Origin: Mugil cephalus
Taxonomy: Eukaryota > Chordata > Actinopteri > Mugiliformes > Mugilidae
Length of the DNA: 64,000 bases
Direction of reading: 5' to 3'
Assembly: GCF_022458985.1 (NCBI RefSeq)
Contig: NC_061789.1
Coordinates: 21,556,357 to 21,620,356, forward strand
The notes below the pieces were generated by a model. It ran no database searches. It was not told the origin of the DNA and saw only the letters and a program-made list of their open reading frames with translations. Positions within the stretch are counted from its first letter, which is position 1, and each line of letters begins with the position of its first letter. Below are positions 35,947 through 49,708 of this stretch, piece by piece. The position numbers were made by a program, and so were the translations under genes.

Positions 35947-37184
35947 ACAGGGAAATGCCCCCACAACTGAGACAGACCTCTGTAACAGAAGCCCTTCAGA
36001 GAGGCAGGCAATATGCACAGTGTCGATACACAAGCATATATGCCCACACGTAGGTCCTGTCAATATGCTATTGTTTCTTAACAAAAACAAATGGAAGCGA
36101 TAAAGAATGTAGAATCGGACCATTGCTGTCTATGTTATGATGACAAAAAGAAATCAGCAGAAGAATGTGGTTTAAACACAATATTTTAACAAGGACAGAT
36201 TTGCTTCCCTCAAGATGACGTGTCATGTGTACACGAGGACGGTATTTTTATTTTTTTTTTAAAACTGACCATTTTCTAACCGCTGAAAACAACTGAAACC
36301 ACTGCAGTACTTTTGCTCAGATTTGCTGAGATTCTCAGCTGGCTTATTGATTTGCATTGAATTGCTCCGATTAAAGAGATGTCTGATGTTTGACAGATCG
36401 TTTAATTCTTATACAGAGGTATAAAATAAAATTTTCATAATTACATTCACAACTATTCATTGTTAAAGTCATTATTTTCATATGCACAAGTAGACACAAA
36501 AAAAGTATCGATGTCGGTATCGGGATATCAGCCATGGTATTACTTGGTATCAAATTGAAAGGTAAAATACTGGTATCGCACATCCGTATTTCCCGGCAGG
36601 CCTTTAATGCACCAGCACTCGTCCCTATGCGCAGTCGCAGTACCATGTAAACACAACTGTCGCGGTTGGTTGTGGTTGTATCTGTAGCTAGTATTGCTAA
36701 CAAAATGAAGCTACGGCCTAAGTAATTTAATGTTTGAGGCGTGGTTCAAGGATTGGTATTATTGTAAAAAGCCAACGAAGCGATTTCTGCTTTTTGTGCC
36801 ATAGTCGAATATGAGATAAAGTTGTTAGCATTAGCTCGCAGTGACGTTAACAGTAGCTCATAGCCAATGATAAAGCGTCTAGGACTGGCAGGTTAACTAG
36901 CTAGCTCGTCAACGTCCTATCTTTTTTGCAGTGCAATTGCCAGTTACCACCACCTAGAAGTGCCTGTGTTGGTTGTCCCTGTCGCTATTAGTATTGACAA
37001 GATGGATAACCGTACCATATATTTATTCCACATAATTAGCTAGCCATGCAGGGTTAATTTAACTAAGGTTACGGGCCTTCTACGGGCAGGAAACGAGCTA
37101 CCTTAGCGACTTGTCGTTACCGTCAACTAGCCGGTGCGCTTGTTGTCTGAACAAAATACAAAAGAAACTCGTCGTGATTGACAC
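35156..37184. promoter_or_regulatory. Head-to-head promoter region of hid1 and fam104a
   Basis: hid1 starts leftwards at 35155 and fam104a rightwards at 37185, so this stretch of about 2 kb must hold both 5' UTRs and promoters unless distal first exons exist. GC and CpG rise near both ends (about 35030-35300 and 36590-37200). The middle is filled by the hAT element at 35774-36588. Removing it would bring the two coding starts to roughly 1.2 kb. Promoter function is inferred from the layout. Confidence 0.55.
35774..36588. mobile_element. Non-autonomous hAT-type element, 815 bp, with intact 8-bp target-site duplication
   Basis: The left end TAGGGATGTGC and right end GCACATCCGTA are inverted repeats with one mismatch. 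They are flanked by identical 8-base copies TTTCCCGG at 35766-35773 and 36589-36596. An 8-bp duplication with TAGGG-type ends is the hallmark of hAT transposition. The interior has (TA)n(GA)n at 35899-35945 and 'ggtatcggg'-type words near the right end, with no transposase frame, so it was mobilised by an enzyme made elsewhere. The unmutated duplication suggests a fairly recent insertion. Confidence 0.85.
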
Positions 37185-38645
37185 ATGTTGACGGAAAGCA
37201 GGTGAGCAGAGGCTACTATACTTAATGTAACGCAGTGTGAGCAAATAATGCTCAAAATAAAGGGCGGATCAAAGTTACTCTGGCCTATATTGAGAGCGTT
37301 GAGCAGTCATTAAAAGAACGACCATTATGCATCAAATGAATCCAGATCACACGTGAGGACATCAGGTGGCCGGGCACTACTTAGGATATTTTCTTGTTCG
37401 ATTTGTCTTACATTTGTTTTTGTCTTTTTTGTATTTGTCTTTATTTCATAATACGGCTAACGTGTTATGGATACAGCAGCGACAACTCGCATCCCAGTCA
37501 ATGTAGAACATTGTGTTGAAACATAATGAAATTACTTGTTAACGTATTAAAATATGGTATAGCGTTAAGTAGACACTATGAGACATCAGTAAATCATGAA
37601 TCATGCTGGCAGAATCATGGCCGTTCTGTTGTCATATGTTTCACCATTTTAAAATAGATTGGTGTGTGACCTCTACCTGTTTTCCCCAGTAATGAAAAAT
37701 GTGTTTATTTCTTTTATTTGATCTGAATAGGAAACGACAGCGCAGTGGCTGTGATGAGGAGAGCAGCCACCTGGTGCCTCAAGCCAAAAGGCAGAGCGGA
37801 GCTCATCGTCTCTCTCCTGAGCCAGGCAGAGATGCCTGGGACTCTGAGGTATAGTAACTGTCAAGTAAAGGGAGAATCTCATTTATTTTTATATTTATTT
37901 ATATTTATTATTATAACTGTTTATCAGTGGCTAGATAATGTATAAGAAAAGATACACTAACACGTAGACTACACAGTTTGCTTTCATAATCCTAGTTTAG
38001 AATTGGCATTCATAGTAAAACTACTGTCTGCTGTTGGAAAGTCTTGTGGCTCAGCTGGAATTTCACAGCACGTACATTTTCACCAGAATTCCATTCAAAG
38101 CAGTGTGAGACACGCTTTTTTACGCAAACATTTTTACCTCATTTGTGTAGTAACCGGTGTATCGGTTTGATCAACCTGACCGACGTTGGTCAACATTCAT
38201 TTTAGCTATATTCAACTGATTAGGTTTGAAATCTCTCTTGGTTTGCTCATATTTTGATGTGAGATATATATATGTCTAGTTTGAACAAATGTCTTATCAA
38301 CAACAACAAATATCTTATAACAAGATGTTTCTAATTATAATCTAACAGATTATGTTCTGCAGCCCCTTCATCATATTATATTTTTAATGTCGACCTCTGT
38401 GTCCTCTACAGTCATCCAACAGTGAGAACAGCAACAGCAGCAGCAGCATCAGCAGTCCAGAACATGCAGCTGGGAGCTGTAGCAGTCATTGTGCTGTAGG
38501 CCCCTACAGTCCCCTTTGCTTTTCCAACTCTTCAGAGCTTGCTGGCCCCACAAACCTAGTGTCGTACTTGCAGATTAACCGCATCCTGAAGGAAGCCCAC
38601 TTCCAGAGTTTGCAGAGCCGAGGTCAACTCAGAGACACACGATAG
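37185..38645 (+). CDS. fam104a: FAM104A / VCP nuclear cofactor family protein
   Basis: Three coding exons, 37185-37201, 37731-37848 and 38412-38645, with GT/AG borders and phases that fit, give 122 residues. The family (FAM104A/B, also VCF1/2) binds the AAA ATPase VCP/p97 and helps bring it into the nucleus. Seen here: a basic N-terminus 'MLTESRKRQRSGCDEESSHL' fitting a nuclear signal, a Ser/Asn-rich middle (about 46-65) and the conserved C-terminal helix 'INRILKEAHFQSLQSRG', the likely VCP-contact segment. The first exon holds only five codons plus two bases; its ATG was chosen because it gives the family-like MLT start and joins in frame. Human FAM104A is also on 17q25.1. The symbol vcf1 is equally valid. 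Confidence 0.9.
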
Positions 38646-41600
38646 CCACCGGATGACTGATGCCCTGAAGCATGTGAGAGCATCACATGCTGGATGATTT
38701 TATTCAGCTCTTCTTCACCCATCTCTAGTTAACATGGTATCTCACAAGTCTTCATAGCTGTTGATAAGGGCCAGCAGGAGTCGGGTACATGAGGGGTTTC
38801 ATCATTGAAATTAAACAGTGATAATTATTTCAGCAATAATGACCGCGTAATCAACTTAAAACTTGTTTTGATCCACTTGTCTGACTCACTAGATGTGGAC
38901 AGTTGGGATGAACCAGCAGTTGGGCACATATTTCAGCCTTCCACTGTTTGTGTCGTTTTCAAAATCCTCTTGACTGCACAACAATACCAACCTCCGACAG
39001 GACAGGACTGCTAGGCTCTTTTGGTGAATGCTGTTAATAATATACAAAGGATGTGCTTACAGCTTTTAACAGGGACGTCCTTGCATGATCCAGTTCTTGA
39101 CATCGGCCATCAGATCTGATTTGTCACATCCTTTTAGTGTGTCACTGGTGGTATTTTTCACCAGTGATATTGACATGACCAATATACTGATCCATTCCAG
39201 TTCACATGAGCATCTGTGCTATCAATTTAATACACTTCTGCAAGAGTCTCATACAGCTAGCAAAGCGACTGTGATTTTAATAAATCCAGTGAGCTCCTCC
39301 AGTGCTAGTGTATGGATGTGCTTCACCTCTGTGGCCCCGAATATCAAATTATGTTTTTTTCAGTAAAAGTCATATCACATTTAAAACATGCTGTACGTCT
39401 GTTTTTGTGGCATTTCCTTTTGCAGGGAATTTGCCATTTTGATAAGTTCTCACTTTCCTATGTGCAGATGTTCCATTAAAATAACAGGACTGTGCAAGGA
39501 TGCAGTGAAAGATGATTATAACTTACTTAAAGAAACAACAACAAAGTGGAGCATTTTCCTTCTGTCCCACAATGATCCTGAGTGCAGCCTAACCATTCTC
39601 TAGTGCTGACACAAAGCTGTGGAGATAGATATGGCTGTGCGAGACAGTTTATTTTTTGACCAGTCTGGTTTACGTGCTCCTCTGAGAGCCTTATTATGAC
39701 TGACTGACTGATGATGACGAAGCACTGTCTTTTGTCTTAAACGGTTGAATTTTAGGAGTGGCATCGGTTTCAGGCCGGCCGGTGTGACTCGTTTAACTTT
39801 CTTGTAAAATACTTGGGTTGTATAATACTGAAACAGATGTCCATGTAAATGCATGGACCAGTCTCAGGGAGGATTTGCACTTGTCTTGGATTGCTCATTT
39901 GCTGTCATATTCAGACAGCAACTCCTTTACAGGAGACTGTAGAACCCACCGCTGTAAACTTGGCCAGAGAGGTTGTGTTTAGCTACTTAATAGTTTAAAG
40001 TATTTAAAAATGTTGTCAATTCATTTCAGTTAATGTAGTAGAGTAAGGCCAAAGAAAAGGTGATTTGGTTTTTAGAATGCATCATACTTTTTATAGGATT
40101 TTAGCACTCTCACAGGGAATTTTTAATAAGTTTTTACTTAAAATAATTTTCACCAGTGACTGCAGTTACTTGGGTGACAACTCTGGCACGCATACTACGT
40201 ATTTAGTAATTTGTAAAATATTCTGACATTACGTTGAGATGTTTTCTCATTGGCCACAATTCCTGCTGCAGATTAAAAATCTATTGACATTTGTTTTTTC
40301 TAGAAAATTTCATGAGCTTGTTGTAAGAATCTATTGTTACCTTGAGACCCGTACATTTGTGATATGTGACACCCATGTTTTCCTTGACTGACATGGAAAT
40401 AATCAGCACTGTTAAATAACACTAGCTCTGTTTCATCTACAGCATACACACAAATTTAACAGTATTATTGTAAATTGAACCAGAAGAAATTACATTAGAA
40501 ATAAGTGTGAAGCGACAGCCAACAACATGAACATGAAACATCAGGTGTAGATATGTCTTATTGGTGTGGATTATAGATGATTACTACAGATTGGGCAACG
40601 TTAAAATTGGTTAAGATAGAACAAACTTTTTTGTATGACTGCACTGGTTAAGATGCCATCTGTGGTAAAACACCATTAAATCTACGACCCTGTTTTTCCT
40701 CAGTCAGTCTTCTTTCGTGGATCTGGGTGCTGTTAGTTGTGGTTGTGACATCTTGCTCTTTTTGGCCGGAGGAGGTTGCAGCACAGCATTTATGAACAAA
40801 CATACATTCCCCAGGCTTGGCAATATTTCTAGAGCCACTATAATGCTATTTTATCTGCAAACAATTCTATTTTAACTCCCAGCAAGCATATGCTTGTGTA
40901 CTACCATTCATGGGTGCTGTATGAGTATACTTGTGCACTAAGCAACCAGGTAGCTGTCCTGATGTACTGTGGCAAGGCTCGGCCTCGCCTTCTCTTAAAG
41001 CGGGATTGGTTTTATTTGCTGAACCATTGTCCCAGCAGTAAGCTCAGTCTTTATTTTTTTAAACTGGTATATCAGAATTGAAAAGCAATTTAAAGATGTG
41101 GTTTATTTTGTTTCAATTCTATATTTTTTTGTATTTAGTAAGGTACATGATATTAACCTAACATATTTTTTTTTCTTGTGAATATGCCCTCATTTAAAAA
41201 TAAATTTTTTTTGGACAAAAGTTTCTTGATTTTTATTCTATCATTGAATTGTATTGCATTGTATTCTGCAAGTAGGTGTCAAAACATGTCTTGAGTTTTT
41301 TTTGTTGTTGTTGTTTTTTTCCATAGTACAATTGTGCACATTTTACCCAGGTCTTTGGGAAATAGGTTGACCATTAGCTGTTCATATTTTCAAGAAATAT
41401 CTGTCACTTTGCATGCTGTGAAATGTTTGTCCACACAGGAATTTCCTCTGCTTATTTCTTAGCCAGTAGTAATAAAAGATTCTCTTTGCATTGAGAATTT
41501 AATTAGACATAACCCTTGTCTAAGAGAGGAGCAGTTGAAGTTTTGTTGAATTAGCAAGTCCTGTACATCCATATGACAGACACAGCAACAGATACAGTAG

Positions 41601-41740
41601 CGCACTACACTTACCAGAGTTACCTTGCTGACTGTTGTGGGTCCTCGTAATTGATTGTTTTAATTACAGACTTCACCTCTACTAAATTAGAGACTGATTA
41701 ATCAGCGTTAGACGTTATCTAGCATTGTGCCAATAAAGCT
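38646..41740 (+). other. Probable long 3' UTR of fam104a
   Basis: AT-rich DNA with no new coding exon and several plus-strand poly-A signals: 41199-41204, 41471-41476 and 41732-41737. Whether the transcript extends to the last is inferred; short open frames here look incidental. Confidence 0.45.
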
Positions 41741-44700
41741 TGTTTTTCTGGTACTTCCCCACATTACATTTCCAAATATAGCAAGATCAACAACCAGGAC
41801 AAATATCGAGTCTATTATTTGATGGTTTGGTATGTCTCACAAAAATGCTACTGTATCTTGATTAATGATAAAGGTGGTGAAGATATGATTACCAGCAGCT
41901 TGGGTAAATAGTTTTTTTATGTAATAATCCAAAATTGAGTTTGGAATAAAAAATCGTCAAAGACATAGTCAGTGAAGCATCCTTAGCATCCACAGCACAC
42001 TATATGGGTTTTTGCAGCAATTTAAGGGTTCATGGGGTGAGATAGCAAGTAGGTAAATGCTGTAAATTTGTGTGACGATATTATGTGTGGCATCAATTGT
42101 ACATCAACTGTTGTGATTTGTTTAACCTTCTTTTTGGAGGCAAGTTTAACTATTGGGTATCAAATCATGTGAGTTATTCTGCGTTGTTGATTTGAGCATA
42201 TGTTCAGAGCATACATTTCATGAAAAGAGCAGTAGAGGGCAGCAGACTCTTAGATGGACACTCAGAACCTCCTAAATGCTTTTGGAATTTAACAGAGATG
42301 TGTGAGCCACACAGACAACACTTTTTCACACACACATGCACTTGTGTCTTTTCCATAGTGCACACAGATATGAAGGTGGATAATAAATGCCGCATATCGG
42401 TTGAGTGAAGAGACGGATGAGAGGTAACTGCACTTGTCCTTGTGTCTATGTACCTATCTACGTATATACATTGTTATATTTTAAACATTGGTAGCAAATC
42501 TGAGTTAGTCTGGAGTTCCTGTTCTCTGTCTTCAAAAGTGAGCATACAAAGAATAGCATCTTCACACAATGCAGACACGCAGACGAACATGTGCATATTT
42601 TACATTTATCTGTGTCCACCTTTAGCTCGAATACTATCACATATGAAATCTCCTGGCAAAATGTCTCTTGTCCAAGATATTTTCGAAAATAAAAGCAAAC
42701 CAGACAAATGGCATTCCTAGTAAGGAACTGCGGTATTTACAAAACAGAAAAACTAGCCTATGTAAGGGCTAAAACAACATGAGAAAAGAAAGCATAAGTG
42801 AATTGAAGCTGACCTAGTCACCCCTGCTTGTCTTTGCTGGACAGTGGCTGAAATGTATTTTGGCTGCTGCTGCCTGGCATGACGCGATGATTGGGTTGGC
42901 ATCACATATGCAGATATTCTCTCACAAGCCAACACAAATATCTGCTTTGAGTATGAAACGCTGCAGCTTGTCTGCTCTGCTGCCTTCATGGCCATCCTAA
43001 TGACACACTAAGCACATTAGCAGTGCCCTACTGCAGGTAACCAGGGAAGCCATGACAGCCAAACAAGGAGGAGGCAGGGAGAGTGGGGAATGATAAAGTA
43101 CTTCACAGGTCAATAACCTAGATGGATAGATATCCAGGTAATAGTGTAGTCTTGTTTTATGCAGTTGGCATTTTCACAACCACAAAATAAACAATTCATA
43201 GCTTTTATGCAGAAAAGTTGTGGATTTATTGCTTTTATTTATTGTATCGTTGATTACAAACTAAAACTAGGACTGTAGTCCTTATGAGCCAGCATGCCTT
43301 TAAGCCAGCTAAAAAAAACATTAAGAAAGCAAACAATGCCTTCCAGTTTCCACATGGAAGTCAGTTGTTTTAAATGGATAGAAAAGACAATTGAGACACC
43401 CAAACTATGAACTAAGATGCTCTGCATGCTACCGTGGGAATATCCAGACACACACTGTCCTCTATTTGTAAAACATGTTTTGCTTTGTTGAGTTGTTGAC
43501 ACTCACAGGCTTTCAATCTGCAGAGAGCCATATGGAAGTAGTGGAACTGTTTAGTGAGAGCCATGCTAAGTGGTACTATTTAGGCTTGGCTAGGTAAAGC
43601 ATGCACTCAATACAGTACCATATTGGCCAGGGTTTTCTAAAAGGACTCTTTCAACTGAATGGGAATAAGGTGCACTCACGCCTGTGTTGTTAGCTTACAG
43701 AGAACAGGCTAAATGACTAACACGGACTGATGCTATCCATGCGCTGCTAAACCGCCACACGTTCCTCTCTGCAATACACATGTTTCATCACCACAGGACT
43801 GATATAGCGCCACTTACATTCACAAAGGTGCAATTTGTTGCATTAGGACTATAACTGTCAGGAAGAGATATACTCCCACTTAAATGGCCGCCCATAATCT
43901 GCCCCTCTCCTTGTGCTATCCTAATTGAGCTCATGGGCAACCAACGCCATCAATAGCTGAGCTCATCTGCAAATTAATAATACATGTGCGATGAAGCTTC
44001 TAAGGCGCACTAAAGGAGAAAATGTTTTGATTGTTGTTTGCAGAAGAAATGGAAGCACAGTGAAATCATTTTGTCTTTCAGCAGTGCTGAGCGTGAATAC
44101 TTACAGCATGGTCTCATATGTAGGCTATTCCCAATGAGCTCCTCTCTTTCCTTCTTCCTTCCTTTTCATAATGGCTTATTAAAACCATCACACAGCTTCT
44201 ACCTAAACATGCTTTAGCATTTTTGACTGAAGTGTGATGATGGTAGGTGAGTGGTTTCATAGCTTTGAGGGCCAGATTGCTTCAGGTGATCGGTCAGCAA
44301 GATGCTTTTTTACTCCTTGCTCTGTGGATTGTTGTGAGGCCATATATCCCTTGGTCAGGACTGAGACTTGCTGGCGCCGTCAACAAGTGCCACATGCCCA
44401 CAAGTATGGGGGCTTTGGACTGTAGTGGGAGACGATAAAAGAGGTGGTCATCATAGAAAGAAAGCCTTAATAACAACAAATCCTGGAGGACACTAAAAAA
44501 GGAGCTTGAGGTTATTAAAGTCATCTATCACATCCGTTAGACTAGTAGTCACTCAGTCACAGTCTCCCTCCCTCACTCCCTTCTCTCACCACTGATGATC
44601 ACTCAGCTGAATGTGAAACCAAGGCCATAGTGACCAAAGTCCTTTCCCCTTGTTGTTTTGCGCCCCCACACAGCCCTCTTCTGTGTAGTGTAGTTTTATC

Positions 44701-45346
44701 ACTTTAAAAAACAGATCAGACTATCAAATACTGTGGCCTCCAAATATTTGTTCTATTCATATGCTTCTTTTATGTCATGTTGCATTCTGAGAAAGAAATG
44801 TCTGTTGGACGGAGATTGTTGTAGAAGCTGGAAGCCTCAACAGCTTGATGGGCTATAAACATGGTCCAAAATACAGAATTTCACATGTAATCAGCACCAG
44901 TGTTCTTTCTTAAAATTATATACTTAGTTTGCTTTCAATGATAACAGAAGTTGAGAGTGTCACGTATGACAAAAATATAAATATGGACAATGCTTGCGTT
45001 AGCCAAACTGACGCAGTTTCCTAAGGATACGGACATGCCATCTTGCGAGTTTGGAGTCAGAGTCGCGCAGCAGTTATCGATGACCCACCCACACCTCTGC
45101 CAAACTCACTTGCGTTTTCATTTGATGAATACAGTGCTCTGCTGTTCCTTCACCACTTACAAAGAAATGTTGGATTATACACTGTATTTGTTTATTTATG
45201 TATTGTTTCCACTCAATGTTTTTCAGAGCTGTGGGCATGGCAACAAGATAGTCACTGATGTCAGATAGTCATGTTGACGCCACATCCTGTTTCTATATCT
45301 AACTAAAATTAAACTTATTTAAAAAAGCAAACAAAAAAAAAAAAAT
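41741..45346. other. Gene-poor stretch, no feature recognised
   Basis: No coding frame with domain or splice support, and no repeat I can name. Confidence 0.5.
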
Positions 45347-46467
45347 CATAGATGTGCATTCACCACTTTTTAGGTACTGCTTATGGCTTGTTTACACAAG
45401 TAGCTAATCAGCCAATCAGATGGCTGCAATTGCTGAAGTTCAAACGGAGCATCAGAATGGAGAAGAAAGGGGATTTAAGTGACTTTGAACGAGCATATTT
45501 CAGATTTTTTTTTCACACACAACCATCTCTATGGTTTACAGAGAATGTTTCAAAAAGACAAAATATTCAGTGAGCAGCAGTTGGGTGGACGAAAATGCCT
45601 TGTTAATGTGAGAGCTCCGAGGAGAATAGGCAGACTGGTTGGAGATGATAGAAAGGCAACAGTAACTCAAATAATCACTCGTTACCACCAAGGAATATAG
45701 AATACCATCTCTGAACACACAACACTCCCAACCTTGAAGAAGATGGGCTACAGCAGCAGAAGACCACACCGGGTGTCACACCTGTCAGCTTAGAACAGGA
45801 AACTGAGACTACAGAAGACTGGAAAAACATTACCTGGTCTGACGAGTCTCGATTTCAGCTGCAACATTCGGATGGCAGTGTCAGAATTTGGCATAAACAA
45901 CATGAAAGCATGGATCCATCCTGCCCATTATATTAATGGTTCAGGCTGGTGGTGGTGTAATGGTGTGGGGAATATTTTCTTGGCACACTTTGGGCCCCTT
46001 AGTACAAACTGAGAATGGTTTAAATGTCACAGCCTACCTGAGTATTGTTGCTGACCATGTCCATCCCTTTATGACCACAGTGTACCCATCTTCTGACGGC
46101 TACTTCCAGCAGGATAATGCACCATGTCACAAAGATCATATCATCTCAGACTGGTTTCTGGAACATGACAATGAGTTCACTGTGCTCCAATTGCCTCCAC
46201 GGTCACCAGATCACAATCCAATAGAGCACCTTGTGGAAGATTGTGGATGTGGTGGAATAGGAGATTAACATCATAGATGTGCAGCCGACAGATCTGCAGC
46301 AACTTCGTGATGCTGTCATGTCAATATGGACCTAAATCTCTGAGGAATGTTTCCAACAACTTGTTGAAAGTATACCACGAAGAATCAAGGTGGTTCTAAT
46401 GGCAAAATGGGGTCCAACTTTTTACTAGCAAGGTGTACCCAATAAATTGGCCAGTGAGTGTATATAT
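45347..46467 (+). mobile_element. Decayed Tc1-like DNA transposon
   Basis: The right end at about 46427-46465 contains 'ggtgtacccaataaattggc' and 'cagtgagtgtata'. The left end at about 45356-45385 contains 'accactttttaggtac', its decayed inverted partner. Between them transposase pieces run in order across frames: 'GDLSDFER' (45470s), 'GGRKCLVNVRAPRRIGRLVG' (45585-45645), 'KKMGYSSRRPHRV', then the catalytic part from 45936 with 'GGGVMVWGIFSW', 'DNAPCHK' and 'RSPDHNPIEHL'. At least three frameshifts and internal stops break it, so it is inactive. The element is full length but old. Confidence 0.85.
45936..46268 (+). pseudogene. Tc1-like transposase remnant, catalytic DDE part
   Basis: 110 codons still open. 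'DNAPCHK' holds the second catalytic Asp, and 'SPDHNPIEHL' the third acidic position region of Tc1/mariner DDE enzymes. The first Asp region (upstream, about 45838-45850, near a WSDES-like coding stretch) is in another frame. The reading frame ends in a shifted tail (VEDCGCGGIGD) in place of the usual 'WDVVER...' segment. Confidence 0.8.
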
Positions 46468-49033
46468 GTTTATAATGAGGGGCAGCAAGAACGCTGCATC
46501 TATGTATATGACTCAGGTTACCGCCAGTCAGTCAAAACAAAAATTATGCAGAATTTTAAATTTTCATAAAAGATAAACTCATGAGTTAGAAGAAAAAGGC
46601 CTCCATTTTGCCAGCCTCAAGCAGCCACTCGACGAAATGCAGTTTTTTGCACTTCTAGATGGGCTTCATTGGTCAGACCCGGAGGTTGCCGCTTGGTTCT
46701 AGTTAGCCCCAAGTCAAAGTTCTTTCAAACTTCAGCGGAATTCCCTTTATAGTGCACCAGAGCATATTGTCAGCTTTTATTACTAGAATATGAGTCTTTA
46801 GAAGAGTATAACCTGGAGTTATCCTTGCTGAAATTTCTTGTGTTGATTGCCACAAGTCACTCCCTGTCATTATCACCACCTGTAAAACGTGTAGTCGAAG
46901 AACATGAAGTGGAGGATTAACTGCCAGTAGAGTTGAGGTAGAGTTGCAAGGTTTAGCCTGCTCCATCTCACTGGCTTGTTTGTTTATTTATTTTTTTCCA
47001 GAGTGCTAGTTATATTCCTGATTTACTGGCGTGGGGTGTGTTAAATATACTCAATAGAAATCTTTTTAACATATATCCATAAATAACTATAGAACGTACA
47101 CACATCCAGACACACATAGAAGTCAGTTGTGAACATGCAGAGAGCAGCCCGTGAACCTCCATCACAATTATTATTATTGTTGGGAGGCATTCACTGATGC
47201 CTTGATTTCTATTACACTTTTTCATTCAAAACACCTGTGTTCTTGTCGCATCACTGCATCTGCTTTGTTAAGTGGATTTAATATGGACTGTATGAAGGTT
47301 GCTGAGATCTCTGTCCTTTTTGCCTGGTGGGACTGGGCACATTGGTGGAGCGGCTACTGTCTCCACATTTACGTGACCATTTTAATTGTCCATCTCTTGG
47401 GATCTCATAAAAGTTTACATCTTTTTGGCTTTGGCTGCATCAATTTTTTTATTGTCATCATCATTATTGTAAATTCATCGTATGTGAATACTGTACACTG
47501 TATGAATGGTGATATAACCATGGTGATAAATACAAACAGGTGCACAAGAGATGAAACTTTGTTTGAACAGCTACACTTGGGGATCTGCTGTTTAATGACA
47601 AAAGATTTTACAAAGTCTGGAAAGTCTCTGTGCACACTTCAAACTATATTCCATTATTTAATGTAGTTGTTTTCCTGATATAATGATCTGCCGTCATCCA
47701 GACAGCTACTAACGGGAAAGTGTCAGAATTAAATCATCAAAATAATACTAATGTTACTCAGTTGACTCATCACACTTGCCCACCAAAAACGAATATGTGT
47801 CCAAATCACATACTTTACACTCCCATACACATTGTGTTCTGTCTTTCTGTTTATACTTTGTTTGTTTGTCGTTCGACTTCTGCTTTGTTGTTTCTCCCTC
47901 TCCTTTCCTGTCTGTATGTCAACAAAGCAATTTGGTGACATCAAGCTTGAAAAAAGCAAGCCATTTTCTGAAGCACCATCTTGTCTAGATAGAACGACTG
48001 AAAATGACTGAAACTGCTGTAGTACTTATGTCAGGCCTTGTGTGGCACTGTAAGGTTACTCCCTACACAGACTTATATCAGAGGGAGTCTGGCCAACTAG
48101 GGAATGGACCGTCTGAGTTATCCCGGTCTGCTGTTTGGTTCTGAGGTGGTCACGTATTTCATGGGCGCCATGTTTGCTACATCTAACCAGTGTTCACCCA
48201 TAATGAAGTGGCAATAACAGAGAATAAAACTGGATTAAAAGTTAATGTGCCATAGCACTCAGTCTATGGCTCCAGCACAGGATTGAGGAAACATGAGGGA
48301 AACACCACCGTTCCCTGATTTCTCCCTATTAAGTGAGTTAAATGTCTAGTCACTCTTTGACGCTTGTTAAGATTTTATATAGGAAAAATAAAGTCATACC
48401 ATAATTAATGTGAACCTTGATCTCAAACACAACACCGCTTTACAAATGAATGAAGTTTGAAGTTAACCAAGCCTCACGCTAGCCTTGTGCTAGCCTTATG
48501 CTAGCTAGTTATCTAGACCAAAGGCGTAGACCTAATACAGCTACATATATACTGTGAAACCCATGTGTGCATGTAATTTATGTTGATATAAATATAGCCA
48601 AATTAAGTTACTTAGTATAGCCAAGTTAAGTTATTATGGCTAGCATGCTAATATTATGATGGTAATACTAATACAAAATAACTGTAAGACTAGTTTAATT
48701 TTCACTTTTTCTGAGTATTTTCAAACTTTTCTCAGCAGTGGATGAACGGGTGACTGAGTAGAAGGTAAACACAGCTCCGTGACTGATGAGGTGATTGGGC
48801 TACAAAGCATTTTTCAGGCTCATTTAAGATATTTAAAGTAAATTTGTGCTGGGATATTAAGTAAAGGCCTTTTACATATTGACAGATGTTGGCAGTAACA
48901 TTTATAGGCCTGTTAATGGTGAAAATCATTATTTCAACATAGCACATCCGCTCTATAGGGTTACACTGTAGAATCTTTCCTCTGCAGTATCTAGCATGGT
49001 GCTCATGATTTGAGTTGGCCAGACTCTCTCTAA
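46468..49033. other. Gene-poor stretch; one probable dispersed repeat
   Basis: 46590-46705 has 'gacccggaggttgccgcttg' and 'tttttgcacttctagatggg', words of a frequent teleost repeat. The 171-codon frame at 47151-47666 has no domain and is read as chance. Confidence 0.4.
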
Positions 49034-49708
49034 AGCCCCTTTTACATTGATCAGTGTGAAAGGGTCGAATGACCCAGCAATTGACCCAGGATTTTAGCAG
49101 CTTGGCTCGGCTTTGATGTGAACAGGAATGCCACATCGACCAGCTAATTTACATACTGATGTGGATGTACCTGCTTGTCACGTTCTGATTTTGTCACTGG
49201 ATGACTTGTCTGGCTGTGTCCTTGTAGAAACTACACAGCTGTGAGCAGCTCAAAAACAGAGCAAAGTTGTGATGTACTCATATAAAAGACATATCTCTGA
49301 AAGGCAGAAATCATTGTCCATTTTTTTCAATTAAACAAATCAAATGTGTTGTTACACAATCGTTAATGGAAGTACATCGTTTTGGGAAATCACACTGCGG
49401 AATGTTGAGGTGAAGTGTGCATGAGTGGCTGTGTTTATATACAGATTGTATAGCGACACTTTTTTTATCAATCATGGCAGCTCACTGACGGGATCGTGAA
49501 ATCTGTGAGCTGCTCTGCATCTGAGGAGAAGAGGAGATTCAGCGCACTTAAATGTGTAATGATGATGACGTTTTCGATGAGATGATGTATGAGAGGGAGG
49601 AAAAAACAGGCACGCAGCTTTTGGCAATGTGAAAGCACACCACAGACGGGTCAACTCGGGTATGAAAATCTGGTGTCAACCTGATATTTTAGATGTGAAA
49701 GGGGTGTA
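49034..49708. mobile_element. Possible non-autonomous TIR element
   Basis: The left edge 'ccccttttacat' and right edge 'atgtgaaagggg' are near-perfect inverted partners about 675 bases apart. Sub-terminal 'aatgacccagcaattgaccc' and 'gacgggtcaactcgggta' resemble each other inverted, a pattern seen in a teleost DNA-element family. No target-site duplication was seen. Confidence 0.4.

Noticed and set aside
47151-47666. 171-codon plus-strand frame with hydrophobic stretches
   Set aside because: Hydrophobicity comes from T/AT-rich DNA; no family likeness and no conserved order of motifs.
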